Shown piece after piece: positions 8,701-20,600 of a stretch of 64,000 nt of DNA; the first letter of the stretch is position 1; each line of letters opens with the position of its first letter. The notes beneath the pieces are model-generated. The model was not told the origin of the DNA. It did no database searches and was given only the letters and a program-made list of their open reading frames with translations. The stretch spans positions 242,748 to 306,747 of the forward strand of contig CAUYUJ010015510.1 in the NCBI GenBank assembly GCA_963575745.1, in the 5' to 3' direction. Made by a program: the position numbers and the translations under genes. This DNA comes from Prorocentrum cordatum (lineage: Eukaryota; Sar; Dinophyceae; Prorocentrales; Prorocentraceae).

Positions 8701-11700
8701 GCTTCGCGTCCAAGCTCTCCCACGGTGCGACGGCTCGGTGACGAGTTGGAGAGCATTAATGCGGACTGTGTTGGTGTCCCCGATACCCCCCCCAGCTCCC
8801 GAGGACCCGAGGCGCGTCTAGCTGCTGAACTTCGCCGCAGCGCCGCCCGCGGGGGGACAGGAGAAGGAGTAGGAACAGGAAGGAAGGAGTTCCACACGCC
8901 GACCTTTGATCCTCCCTCCCCTTCCCTGTCGGGAGCAATCCCAACCGCGTCAGGCGAAAGCCTTACCGGTCTCGATACTCCAGGGCGCTTCCGCGCTAAC
9001 CGCCGATGGACCTCAGGTGCTGGAACCGCCAGCCCTGCGACCGTCCCTGTGGCGGAGCACGTAGCTACCTTCGAGGAACTCAGTAGACCAGTGTCGGCAC
9101 AGCCACAGACGCGGTACCCCAAGGTATCATCGGATGAGACATCACACACACATGGTCCGAGTCGCAGCTCGTCCGCGCGCAACCGCCGTGGAGCCCCAGG
9201 CCCATACGGCGAGAGCAGGTCGAGCCCGCGCACTGCCTATCAGAGGCCATGCACTCCCCGCGACAGGGGGCACAGGGAAGCTGACGCTCCCCACCTCTCC
9301 ATCTCAGACGACCAGCCGGCGGAGACGTCCGCCGCAGGCGACATAGCTGAGCTCAGAGACCAGGTTGAAACCTTCGTGTCCAGCCAATACTCTGGACTAC
9401 TACAGAGCGTTCAGACGAATGCCACGGATACTGCAGCCATACGCCGCGATCTTGACGGCGCCTTAGGGATCATCGATTCCAGGATCGCCGAAGATAGACG
9501 CATCATAGGAGAACTGCAGTACCAGGTTGATCGTGAGGTGTCACACTCAGGTGAACGAACGGCGATGGTCGAGAACCTGCGCAACTATCTCGCGCAGATG
9601 GAGCAACAACTTGTGATCGTACGCGACACAGGCATTTCTGCGGTCAGGATTTTACACGATGAGATCCACGACCAGCTCCGTAACCGACCAACCCCAACCG
9701 AGGCCACAGACCTCGGCGACGTTCAGTCTCAGATCAATGATCTTCGATCTTACCTAGACCACACTACGGCGACGCTTCGTACCGAAGCACACACAAACTC
9801 GTCGAACCTGATCGACATGTTGCAGCGTACTGAGAGAGTCATCACTCAAAGGCTTGATGCGACCAACGCTGTCGTGCAGCCACTCGCTAACCGGATCTCT
9901 GACATAGAGCAGCGTTTCCCTGGTGTACAGGACGCCCTGGCAGAGTTGCGTGTCGGACGAGCCCAGACTGATCAGCTGGATTCTCCTCCCACGGTTTACG
10001 ATTTCGCCCGCCTCACTGACAGGTTGCAGGAGGTTGAGAAGGCGGCGGACCACACGCAGTTAGAGCTCTCCCAGGTTATTCATGAAAGAGATACTGAGAA
10101 GGTACGTGTAGAGAGTTACCTCGCACGTCTGGAAAGCGAAGTGGAGGCACAAAGCGCCCGTCTCCGAGCATGCGAGCATCGACTTGATCGGTATTCACAA
10201 CGTTCTCGGGATACTGATGAGTACACACGCCAAAAGGTGGGTCAAATACAAGAAGACATGACGAGCTGGACGAATCAGCTGATCGACCACACTAACGACA
10301 CCAACATTCACCTTCGACCTGCAGCCGACCCGCACAGGCCGACGGCAGCGTCCGCCGAAGCACCACAAGCTTCAGCAGGACAACAACGACGTACATCTCC
10401 AGGAGCAGCCTCCGCGGCAGTTTCTGCACAGACACGACATGTGTCTCCTGTGCGCACAGAACCAACCATCGACGGTGCACCGATACCCTCACAACCAGTG
10501 TCTGCGGTGTCGGTACATACAACGACGCCTATCAAGGAGTCAGACACCGTTCGAGTACCTGTCTTGCCTAAGATCACGCAGCTGCTGGAATGGCAGCAAA
10601 GAGTGCGAAAGAACTTCGGGGCCGCCTCAGGGCGACCATCCAAAGCATACGCCTTCCTATGCGTGGCAGAACAGCCCGAATGTACATTCGAGGATTTACA
10701 AGACAGTGGAGACTTTGAGAGCATCGATTGCAAACTCGCAACCGCTCTGAGCGACATCTTATCCTCAGACTTACGCTACCAAATCAGGCTCATCGAGACC
10801 AGAGAGCACAAAGCAGGACGCATGCTCAAAGGACGCCAGATATACTGGCATATCCTACAGTCCTACAAAGTGACAGACGTCGACGACGACCTGCACGATT
10901 TCGAGCGCCTTAAAGAACTGAGGATGAGAGACGAAGATTTGCAACGTTTCATTACCGATTGGGACGCCTTACTCTTGGAATGCCGAGAAGTACCCGATCC
11001 AAAGATATTGGAATCGCTATTCCGCACACAGATTCGTAGACATGCATGGATGAAACAAGACATGTACGAGTACCAGCGCATGAAGATGAGCGACCCGAAT
11101 CGTACCTACGGTTGGCTTCGACAGCGTGTCCTGGACATACTGGAGATTAAACAATTGGAGAAGAATCAAAACAAGCTACGGTACGAACACGAGACACGAT
11201 CTCAGGTCAACGTGTGCGTTGCATGGAAGAAAGGCAATTGTCGCAATGGTGAACGGTGCAAGGCTTTACATACATATTCCAGGGATTGGAAGAACAACAA
11301 ATCTTCCAGAACATCAACGGCTGGTGGCAACCCCCGCCGTAGTATGTCCACTCCTGCGAATCACAAGAAGCCAGCATCAAGGCCATTCTGCTTCGATTTT
11401 GCCAAGCGCAACACATGTACCAGAGGTGATAAGTGTAACTACCCGCACGTCGCACAGTGCAAGGATTTCGCACAGAACAAGTGCACAAAAGGCGACAAAT
11501 GCAAATACGCTCATCTCGCACCTGGTGCAAAGACTCCTGAACGAAGCCCGAGTCGACCGCGGACTTCCAGCCAGGACAGCCGTGGCCGATCGCCATCCCG
11601 CGGATCAGGAAGCCAACGGTCTTCACACCGCGGGGGGTTTCGCTACGCAAGCGATTCACGACAGGGACGTGACAACCGACGCCAATACGGCCGATCCCGT

Positions 11701-14697
11701 TCCACATCCAGGAGGTCCCAAGACTCTCGCAGCCAATCGAGAAGTCGTTACGACAGATCTTCGAGATCTACCTCCCGAGGACGAGACAATCGTGGCGGCG
11801 GACGCGGCAGTCCACGCGGCCGTGATAGATCATATGGCAGTGACAAAGGACGTGGCAAGCGGTATCCGAGCCGCGGATCGTCCCGTGGTTCACCCAACAC
11901 TAGAGCACGTTCCCCTGCCAATTTTAGACATTCACGCCGTTCAGACCGCAGTTACGTCATCCGCGACAAGACCCTCATGGCCAACACCAAGGCCACAGCG
12001 ACATCTACCAAGATACGTCGTCGGATACGCTTCGACGTACGCAACGTGGACTACTATTTCCATACCATATCTGGCAGAGCCAGACTGGACAGGTGGAAAG
12101 AGCTGCCGAATGAGGGTGACATCGTCAAAGTACCAGATCCATTACCACAAAAATGGTGGGATGATAGTGCAGAGGCCTTACGAGAATGTCAAAAAGAGGC
12201 ACAACTATGGTACGACGAACTGTACGACTACCGACACAACAAAGAGTCGGTGGCCACACCAACTGCGATCCGAAAGCATGACGACACTGTCAAGCAGTCA
12301 TCAAAGACTGCCCAGACGACAACAACGACAAAGCAGGTCGACACTCCACGCTCGACTGCAGCATTGACAAGGTCTTGGGTTCTTGACAGTGGTTCTGCCC
12401 ATCATATTCAGGGAAAACATGAACTTACGCAGACCGAGTCGGATCGCATATCTATTCGCGAAGAGCATATTCTGGAAACTGCAAATGGTGATCGTACCGT
12501 CAACGAGCACTACGACATACGGCTACCCGAAGTTGGACTGCATAATTCAGCCCTTGCTTTACCAGACTGCCCATCATTACTATCAGTTGGAAAATTGATC
12601 GAGGTTGATGGCTTTCGACAGCTTTGGGATCCTGAGCTGGGCTACATGCTTCAGGATCCGGGGGGCCAATGGTATCAGATTCCAGTCAACAATCGAGTGC
12701 CAGAGTTACGACTCGACGACTTAACGCGGATATCACCACCACGTTTATGCACTTCGTCAGCACCCCGCCGTCGTCAGCGAAAGCGTTCATCCGCCCGCTG
12801 TAACGACACTTGTTGGTGCTGCAAAACTACAGAGCAACCAACCACTGCAGACGAGCTACGACCCCACATAGGGACCTGCCCCAAGAGACCACATGTCGGA
12901 GAGGGAGGAGGAGCACGGACCATCACGGTCGAAGAACCTCCCGACACAAGAACAGACGAGACCAACGTGGACACTACCACCGACTCGCCTACGTCTCAGA
13001 TGCAGTGTTCTCCTCCACAATGCGGGGGGTTCGATATAGCTCAAGCAGACAACGACATACCGACAGAGACACCCACACGAACGCATCCAGACAACGATCG
13101 AGTTCTGCCCAACAGACAAAAGAAACCGATCGACCCGATGCATTACATGACTCACAGCCCAAAACATCCCGACTGTGAGATCTGTTCTCGTACGATGGCA
13201 CAGAATGCCCCGTGTAGACGACAGCGCAAACCACATCCACCGGCAGACCCCACCGAAGAGGATAACGCCTACGAGGCTTTTGTCCCGAAGAAGTTCGGTG
13301 AAGCTCTAACTGCCGACCATATCGTACTGGCCAAAGACGATGCCGCGGACAAACATGGCGACAAATATGCACTTGTTGTCCTTGACAGATATACTGGCAT
13401 CTTCATGGCCTACCCAGCGCTACACAAAGACGCAGCTACTACAAAGGCATCCTTTCAACAGTTCATCGCCGCGAACGATGAGGTGAAGCATATCTACACA
13501 GACAATTCTGGAGAGCTTCAGAAAGCTTGCCGCCAATTGGGATGGAGACACGACACGAGTACGCCACATCGTCCACAGACAAATGGATTGATTGAGCGCG
13601 TTGTCAAAATTGTCATCCTTGGTACCAGAGCTGTGTTACATATGTCTGGTCTGGGACACGAATGGTGGAAAGAGGCCATGCAAGCCTTTTGCTGTGGACA
13701 CAACTTTGTGCATACATCCACGGGCGTCGCTGCCCTCAACGAGGAGCATGCAGAAAAGACAGCTCATGAAATAAGATTTGGCGAAAGCTTTCCTGGGCAC
13801 TGCATACCATTCGGTGCTCGGATATTTTGGAAATGCCTCAACCCCGAGATTAACAACGAGACTGCAAAGTTTAAAGAAAATACTCGGGAAGGGTTATTCA
13901 TGGGATACCACTTACACTCTGGTGGACGATGGTCAGGTGACTACCTTGTTTTGGACACGGCTACATACGCCAAGAACCCTGATGGTGATCTGTGTCATGT
14001 GCACAGAGTCAAAGACATCATCATCCCCGATGGCAAGTTCACCTACCCCGTGAAAGATGGTACTCTACGACATCATAACCCTGAGGCACACGACGAGGTG
14101 AAGGCATCTACTTCTCGCCCCTTGGGTGACAAGCCAATGCCTGATCCTCCACTTTCTTACCCTAAAGAATGGGATGATCCGTCTATGATGACGACGGAAG
14201 ATAACGCTATTGATATCCAGACATCGGCTTCTGAAGTTGCTGCACCAGCGCCGGAGCCAGACTACTGGGAACAGCGTGGATATTGCGTCATCAGACACAT
14301 TCGTACCCCAAGAAAGAAACTATTCATCCCAACGGACGACGTCATGAATATACCAGTACCTGTTGACCAACTCGACGTGACACGAGATTTCAAAACGACT
14401 TCTACGTTCGAGGGCGAAAGTAACTTCCGAGATGTTTGGGATGGTGTTAGCGCCAACGACCACAGGGAGCTGAGCGAGCCGTGGACAGGCACGATTCAGT
14501 TCTATGAGCTTCCAAAAATAACGCCAGACGGCAAAATGGTGGTTCGTGGACGCGAGACACGTGTGCAGACTACGACACGTCCTGATCACGTTCTTCCCGA
14601 GCATTGGAAAACACTTTCCCGTGGACAGCAAAAGAAAGAAATCGATTACGCCAACGACGTTAAACGAGCCCGTGAGTTCGTGATCGTGCTGCATTGA
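8659..14697 (+). CDS. Copia Gag-protease-integrase polyprotein (ORF1)
   Basis: 2,012 codons from ATG 8659; the frame is open upstream into the LTR, but this is the first ATG after it. Residues ~210-530 are helical/coiled-coil. A copia-type Gag core lies at about 10560-11180. Three CCCH zinc fingers (C-x7/8-C-x5-C-x3-H) follow at about 11214-11274, 11386-11447 and 11458-11515, then an Arg/Ser/Gly-rich tail to about 11950. The protease active site is WVLDSGSAHH (Asp at 12385). The integrase has an HHCC-like N-terminus (HYMTHSPKHPDCEIC) and catalytic D, D, E at codons 13315, 13501 and 13594; the last two are separated by 30 residues rather than the usual 35. The frame ends at TGA 14695-14697, and the next ORF continues in the -1 frame. 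Confidence 0.9.
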   Translation: MEPLRRMRRKGSIGASRPSSPTVRRLGDELESINADCVGVPDTPPSSRGPEARLAAELRRSAARGGTGEGVGTGRKEFHTPTFDPPSPSLSGAIPTASGESLTGLDTPGRFRANRRWTSGAGTASPATVPVAEHVATFEELSRPVSAQPQTRYPKVSSDETSHTHGPSRSSSARNRRGAPGPYGESRSSPRTAYQRPCTPRDRGHREADAPHLSISDDQPAETSAAGDIAELRDQVETFVSSQYSGLLQSVQTNATDTAAIRRDLDGALGIIDSRIAEDRRIIGELQYQVDREVSHSGERTAMVENLRNYLAQMEQQLVIVRDTGISAVRILHDEIHDQLRNRPTPTEATDLGDVQSQINDLRSYLDHTTATLRTEAHTNSSNLIDMLQRTERVITQRLDATNAVVQPLANRISDIEQRFPGVQDALAELRVGRAQTDQLDSPPTVYDFARLTDRLQEVEKAADHTQLELSQVIHERDTEKVRVESYLARLESEVEAQSARLRACEHRLDRYSQRSRDTDEYTRQKVGQIQEDMTSWTNQLIDHTNDTNIHLRPAADPHRPTAASAEAPQASAGQQRRTSPGAASAAVSAQTRHVSPVRTEPTIDGAPIPSQPVSAVSVHTTTPIKESDTVRVPVLPKITQLLEWQQRVRKNFGAASGRPSKAYAFLCVAEQPECTFEDLQDSGDFESIDCKLATALSDILSSDLRYQIRLIETREHKAGRMLKGRQIYWHILQSYKVTDVDDDLHDFERLKELRMRDEDLQRFITDWDALLLECREVPDPKILESLFRTQIRRHAWMKQDMYEYQRMKMSDPNRTYGWLRQRVLDILEIKQLEKNQNKLRYEHETRSQVNVCVAWKKGNCRNGERCKALHTYSRDWKNNKSSRTSTAGGNPRRSMSTPANHKKPASRPFCFDFAKRNTCTRGDKCNYPHVAQCKDFAQNKCTKGDKCKYAHLAPGAKTPERSPSRPRTSSQDSRGRSPSRGSGSQRSSHRGGFRYASDSRQGRDNRRQYGRSRSTSRRSQDSRSQSRSRYDRSSRSTSRGRDNRGGGRGSPRGRDRSYGSDKGRGKRYPSRGSSRGSPNTRARSPANFRHSRRSDRSYVIRDKTLMANTKATATSTKIRRRIRFDVRNVDYYFHTISGRARLDRWKELPNEGDIVKVPDPLPQKWWDDSAEALRECQKEAQLWYDELYDYRHNKESVATPTAIRKHDDTVKQSSKTAQTTTTTKQVDTPRSTAALTRSWVLDSGSAHHIQGKHELTQTESDRISIREEHILETANGDRTVNEHYDIRLPEVGLHNSALALPDCPSLLSVGKLIEVDGFRQLWDPELGYMLQDPGGQWYQIPVNNRVPELRLDDLTRISPPRLCTSSAPRRRQRKRSSARCNDTCWCCKTTEQPTTADELRPHIGTCPKRPHVGEGGGARTITVEEPPDTRTDETNVDTTTDSPTSQMQCSPPQCGGFDIAQADNDIPTETPTRTHPDNDRVLPNRQKKPIDPMHYMTHSPKHPDCEICSRTMAQNAPCRRQRKPHPPADPTEEDNAYEAFVPKKFGEALTADHIVLAKDDAADKHGDKYALVVLDRYTGIFMAYPALHKDAATTKASFQQFIAANDEVKHIYTDNSGELQKACRQLGWRHDTSTPHRPQTNGLIERVVKIVILGTRAVLHMSGLGHEWWKEAMQAFCCGHNFVHTSTGVAALNEEHAEKTAHEIRFGESFPGHCIPFGARIFWKCLNPEINNETAKFKENTREGLFMGYHLHSGGRWSGDYLVLDTATYAKNPDGDLCHVHRVKDIIIPDGKFTYPVKDGTLRHHNPEAHDEVKASTSRPLGDKPMPDPPLSYPKEWDDPSMMTTEDNAIDIQTSASEVAAPAPEPDYWEQRGYCVIRHIRTPRKKLFIPTDDVMNIPVPVDQLDVTRDFKTTSTFEGESNFRDVWDGVSANDHRELSEPWTGTIQFYELPKITPDGKMVVRGRETRVQTTTRPDHVLPEHWKTLSRGQQKKEIDYANDVKRAREFVIVLH

Positions 14698-17600
14698 GAG
14701 TGTGGACAAGACAGGATAAACAGGTCAACAATTTCCGTACTACTACATCAGGCGGACCCACATGGAATACTGTGGAACGACGGATTACATACGACACTGA
14801 CAATGGTGACGTCATCCGCGACGAGAATGTCAAAGGCGTGACAAACAAAGAAATACTGTATGCCAAATTACCTGGTGGGCCACGTGACATTACCACGGTA
14901 CTATACTACCGTCAACTACCACAACAGCACGATGGAGAAGAACGTGCTTTGGTATTTGTGGATAATGAAGGAACCGACTTTGGGACTTTGAACCCGCTCA
15001 TACGCAAGTTCACCCAGTCGGTAGCAATACCAACCATGCCACGTGAGACCAACTACATGCCGGCACACAGAGATAAAATACCAGATTCGACATGGTCACG
15101 CCCAGCATTAGTTACCAGAAACCTGAGTAAGAAAGAAGTTGCCGCAGAACCACGTGCACAAGAAGCCCTACGAAAAGAATACGAGAGATTGGAAACGAAA
15201 CAAACATGGATGTTGGAGACTGTTGCAGAAAAAGCTGACATTGAGTCACAAGCTATTCGCAATGGAACAAAGGTGCATTTCTTCAATATATTGGAATTAT
15301 CTTCAGTCAAACATGAAGAACTTCCTCCTGATCTACGTAAATTCAAGGGCAGAGTGGTGGTTCAGGGCAATACAGGCAAAGATGAAACTGGTTTGGCCGC
15401 CATATTCGCCGACGCCGCTTCCAGTGCTTCGCATATAGAGGCTTCCAAACTTTGCGATGCTACTGCATTATTACCGCAATATGCGGGGGGGCAAAGTGAC
15501 GCACCTGGAGCTTACACGCAGGCATTATTATACGGCGACGGACGAATTGATCCAGTTGATACTTGGATTACTATACCTAAATGGCGACAACCGACATCAT
15601 GGTCAAAATACAATAACCCAGTGTGCCGATTGCGATTGGCACTATACGGACACCCTCTTGCAGGTGTCTTTTGGGAACGAAAATGCCGTACATGCTTGGA
15701 AAGCGTCGGTTTCGAGCCTATTTCAGGATGGGAATGTGTATGGAGACACAACAAACTGGGACTGATACTTTCAGTATATGTGGACGATTTCAAATTGGCC
15801 GGCCCAGCTCATAATCTACAGACTGGCTGGGATTATATTCGTAAAAGCGGTATCGATTTGGATCCACCTACTCCATACTCACAATATTTGGGTTGTGGAC
15901 AACAAGCATATGACGTACCGCAGAGCATCTTCGACAAAAGAATGTCCACAATACGCCCTATGCTACCTGCACACAACGAGAAAGAATACAATACGGCAAA
16001 ACACGTTCGTGGTATTCGACATGACATGCTTGGTTTTACAGATCAGTGCATTGAGCGGTACCTGGAATGCGCCTCCAAGCGCGCCCAGGGAAAAGGGTCA
16101 CGTCGGAAACGATCCGACTCGCCGAGGGCTTCGCGATCCAAATCGCCATCTTCCTCCGGGTCGGTCGCCAGACCTACTAGTGTGCTCAACGCACGGACAA
16201 GATCATCCAGCCCAGCAAAATCCATCGACACAACTTCTACCAATACCATACCCGCCACATACCATGATCTACCCGACGCAGAGACCCCTGGCATCGAGGA
16301 CACCTCCTTCACTGAGTCCGACTATTCAGACGAGGGCGTTCTCGGCCAGGACGCGGCAAGTGTACTAATGAAGATCCTGTACTTGGCACGTTGCTGTCGT
16401 TTCGATCTTCTACATCCGGTATGTATGTTGGCCAGAGAAATTACCAAATGGAATACTACATGTGACAAACGTCTACATCGGTTGATATGCTACATCAAAA
16501 CGACGCGTACACATTGCTTACACGGATGGATAGGCGATTCATCAGACAAGTTATCCATCATGCTCTTCACTGACGCCTCGTTCGCTGATTGCATTACATC
16601 CTCCAAATCCACTACCGGTGTTTTTGCTGCGCTTGTTGGACCCAATACGTTCTTTCCAGTCAACGCTGTATGTAAGAAACAAACGGTTGTTTCACATTCA
16701 TCTACTGAATCGGAGATCGTTGCTCTTGATTCCGCACTACGACTGGAAGGGTTACCACTACTATCATTCTGGGAAGCCGTGGTGGGAGTTGCCAAAACAT
16801 GCAAAGAGAAGAATACGTGCCTGAGTTGCCATCGACACGTTGACCCGGCGATTGGTCCTACATTGGCAGCCAAAAAGAAGCGTAAACCATCGCCTCGCAA
16901 GGCACTCCCTACTCGAGGATCTTCTCCTAGACGTAGGCAACTACCGCTAAATACGGATTTACCTACGACTCCAAAGAAACGTACAATATCCCATGAAGGT
17001 ACCGTACTACACGTGGATCCAGAGCCAGCTCCAGAGATCAGTGCACCGAAAGTACGACTTATCGTCTTGGAGGATAACCAGGCCGTTATCAAAATTGTCC
17101 AAAAGGGACGTACACCAGCACTTCGTCATCTTCATCGTACTCATCGTATCAATCTGGATTGGATGTGCGAAACATGTCAAATTGAACACATCGAGCTTAA
17201 ATATGTAGGAACAAAAGAGCAGATCGCAGATATGATGACCAAACATTTCGAGACCAAGAAAGCAGACCTTTGGAAGGACCTCTTGGAACACTCGCTTATT
17301 TTTCCTGTTACTCCGATACAATGTCCGCCGATACGAGGGCCTCGGAGGCCCGACGGTTTACCTCATGAAGCGGAACCTCCTAAATTGAATGGATGCCCAG
17401 AAATATGCAAGATATTGCTGACGGAAAAAGAAAGATGGGGCGAGGTAGGATCAGAATGCGGATTTCAGTGTGTTGGACAAGCTAACCATGAGGGACTATG
17501 TGCATGCATGTACCACTATGGCGTACCAGCCGCAGATACTGCGTCGCGCACACCTCGTTCACGCGCACGTTCACCGCACGGTAGACATCCTCGCCATCCT

Positions 17601-20600
17601 CCCTCACCTCAACGAGATGCAGAGAGAGTTAGGACATTGATTATTCGTTCACACCGCAGCAATTTTACGACTCGAGCTACAAAGCTTACAAGCATCCTGT
17701 TTGTCGCTTGCGAGGCGAACATAAGTGAGATCGGTTCTAATCCCGACCCCTCCATCCACGAGATGGATCAGGCACAGCCGCTCAACCTCGTCGGCTGGCC
17801 CATCGGCTACGACAAGGAGTACGACCCGAACGCCAGGGACGATGACCGCGTGGGCTTTGCGTACCACGCTCAAACTGGTCGTCCTCGTGATCCCGAAGAT
17901 GGTTACATATACATACATCAACGGCGTGCCGATCGGAGCGGAGAATTTGATCTCCGCGTACCCGACGAGTCTTCTATCCGTGAACTTGCCCGCTTCGCGT
18001 CCGTCGAGGCTAAGAAATGGGCCAGCACCGAGAGTGGATCCGTCGGCGGCAACGCCAACTATGAGTACAACACGTTCACAGCTACGCCGTGGCTATCATT
18101 CATGCGTGCTATGTGTATGATTTCCAGCCTTTTCAATCGTAATCCTTCAGTACAAGATAGTGTTCGTGGACTACATGACCATTTGAATGCGACGATCCCA
18201 GGATCAGACCGCAAATGTCCACCATCAAACTTTACTACTATGATACTGAAGACGGAGTGGATGATGATTCACAACGATTGGTCCAAAATTGGCAGTGCAG
18301 TTCTGGGACAATACACCGACGACAGCGTTACGGATACGCAAAACTATTACAACAATGGTCTGAGTGCACCATCCGATGTATACCAGAATGGATTGGTAAC
18401 GCCATGCTATGCTCCTAAAATTGATCGTGCAATGGCCAAGCTACCTACTCGTCCACCTGGCATCGCCAGGACATCGGATACATCTGGGCACATCGGTCAT
18501 ATCGTCGAGGATAACTTGGTCACCAACACGAGGGCTTTTTCCGACCTTACCCAAACAAAGAAGTTCCGCCGCAAGCTTACTACATGGTTGACTGCGCGCG
18601 GAGGCTTTGGAAGTATCGGATCAAACCCCAAGACGGTGGCAACACCATCCGACCATACGAATGGTTGGGTGGCGATATTGGATGATCCACAAGAGACAGA
18701 GCGTACCTACCGTTGGACACCATACAACGAGGGCAACGACTTCTTCGGCGACGCTGCTGACCACATGGGTTCGAATGATCCTGGCATGACTCCTGGCAAT
18801 GATGTGGACCCATTCGAGTTGGACCACGCAAAATACAGTGTTTTCTGCGGTGGTCGCTTGGTTTCTACCCTATTGTCAGACAATGGGTGGCACTCCCTCG
18901 TACAAGAGGACTTGGGACTACTATTACATCATGCATGTGGGCCATCGGGTCATGCGTACAAATGGACCAACTTATACACGGACTCAACATGGATCATGCA
19001 TCCGAAGAAAGGGGCTAAGGGTGCAAAACACAAGAAGTACCCCACTTTCGGCATCGACGAGCTCAACGCTGCCCAGATGAGAATCGACCTCGCCAAAGCA
19101 TCAAATACTGCTCTTGTTCCGCTATTCATGCCGTGCCTTAACCGCGCGGAATACATGGGTGGCGCTACTCTTGAGCACCTGTCGACCATGATCCGCGACG
19201 ACATCATGATGTGGGCATTCTCTTTTGGCAATTACAGGGAATGGTTCAGACAGAATGACACGCCGATCGGTCAAGATTGCGTTCTCTTGCCTGAAGCTGG
19301 TTATGAGGGCGTACGATACGGAATGGAGGAACTACGCAAGCAACGTTTCGAGAAAGAGGAAAGCCGTATCAACGCTCTTCTCAACAATCAGTTTGAGAAC
19401 ACTCTCGAGCAGCGCAATATGATCAGGAAGATCCGCGAAGCCAGAGGCCTCATGTTTCAAAGCGACAACGCTTCCATCAAGAAGTGGCGCGAGCTGAACG
19501 AGACCATCTGGGAATACTGGGCCAATGATTTCCCATCATCCATAAAACAAAGACACTATCACAGGGGACTCAATGCCATGGTAGTATGGAGTGCGAACGA
19601 CATCGCATGTGCTAATCCTGGACAGAACACCATCGACATGCGCCGACATCACAGTCGTGCTCCTACCAACGTACACGAGCTCCAAAAGATGGAATGTGAG
19701 GGCGGCGTCCCGACGCTCATGCCCGTACACGTGCTCGTGGACGTATCACGTTTTGTCGATGTGATGCAGTATTTCCGCTGCCCCACGGTCATGGGACCTG
19801 GAAAAGCAGCGCAATGGGGCGCACACCCGAACTTTGATCACCACACGAGCGACTTGATCACTATCATGCAGAACCGTGGTATCACTGTTCTTCCATCCGA
19901 CCATTGGGTGGATACGTACGACAGGGTTACCCCACAGGCTTGGCACGCCAAACAGAACAACCATAACATGGCAATGTTTACAACGCAATTCTGCGACGCA
20001 GTATGCTATCGCAATTTTTGCGCATTGATACAGTCTCTTCCTTCTCAGCCATATCCATTCAGGCCGCCATTGCTGACTTCTGTCACGGACAACCAGGCCT
20101 ACACTCAGGCCAAGGAAATCATGGCAGCCCTCGACTTCAGAGAAAAGTTGACAAACGAATGGAAAAGAGACCTCAGCCTCACAACATTGATGACACAGAC
20201 GGCAAACGAGATGGCTCATTGTGCGTGGATGGCGTCATGTGCCGAGGGCACATTGCCGGCATCACTGCCTGCCGAGACGGGCGACACGACTGAGCCGACT
20301 CCTGGAAGGTCTACACGTACGCCAGCAACGGACCCTAGCGATCCTGACCAAACCCTTCCTGATAATGATCCATGGGTTATGGCATACAATGACTTATTCC
20401 AGTACCTTATGCTGTTGATCAAAGAATACCCTGGGGCTTGGGCATCTTGGCATTCTCTTGAGAAAGATGAACTTCTAGAACCCAAGATCGTCAAAACAGT
20501 TGAAGATGCACATGCAGTTACTTGGGTTGTATTCGAGCAATTCTTACGTCAGATCAAAGAGTTGGATGGAGACGATAATGCGACCAAATCAAGACTCATT

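Noticed and set aside
14694-14696. TTG as a genuine start codon for copia ORF2
   Set aside because: The frame is open upstream to 14676 and overlaps ORF1; frameshifting or an indel is a better explanation than initiation at TTG.
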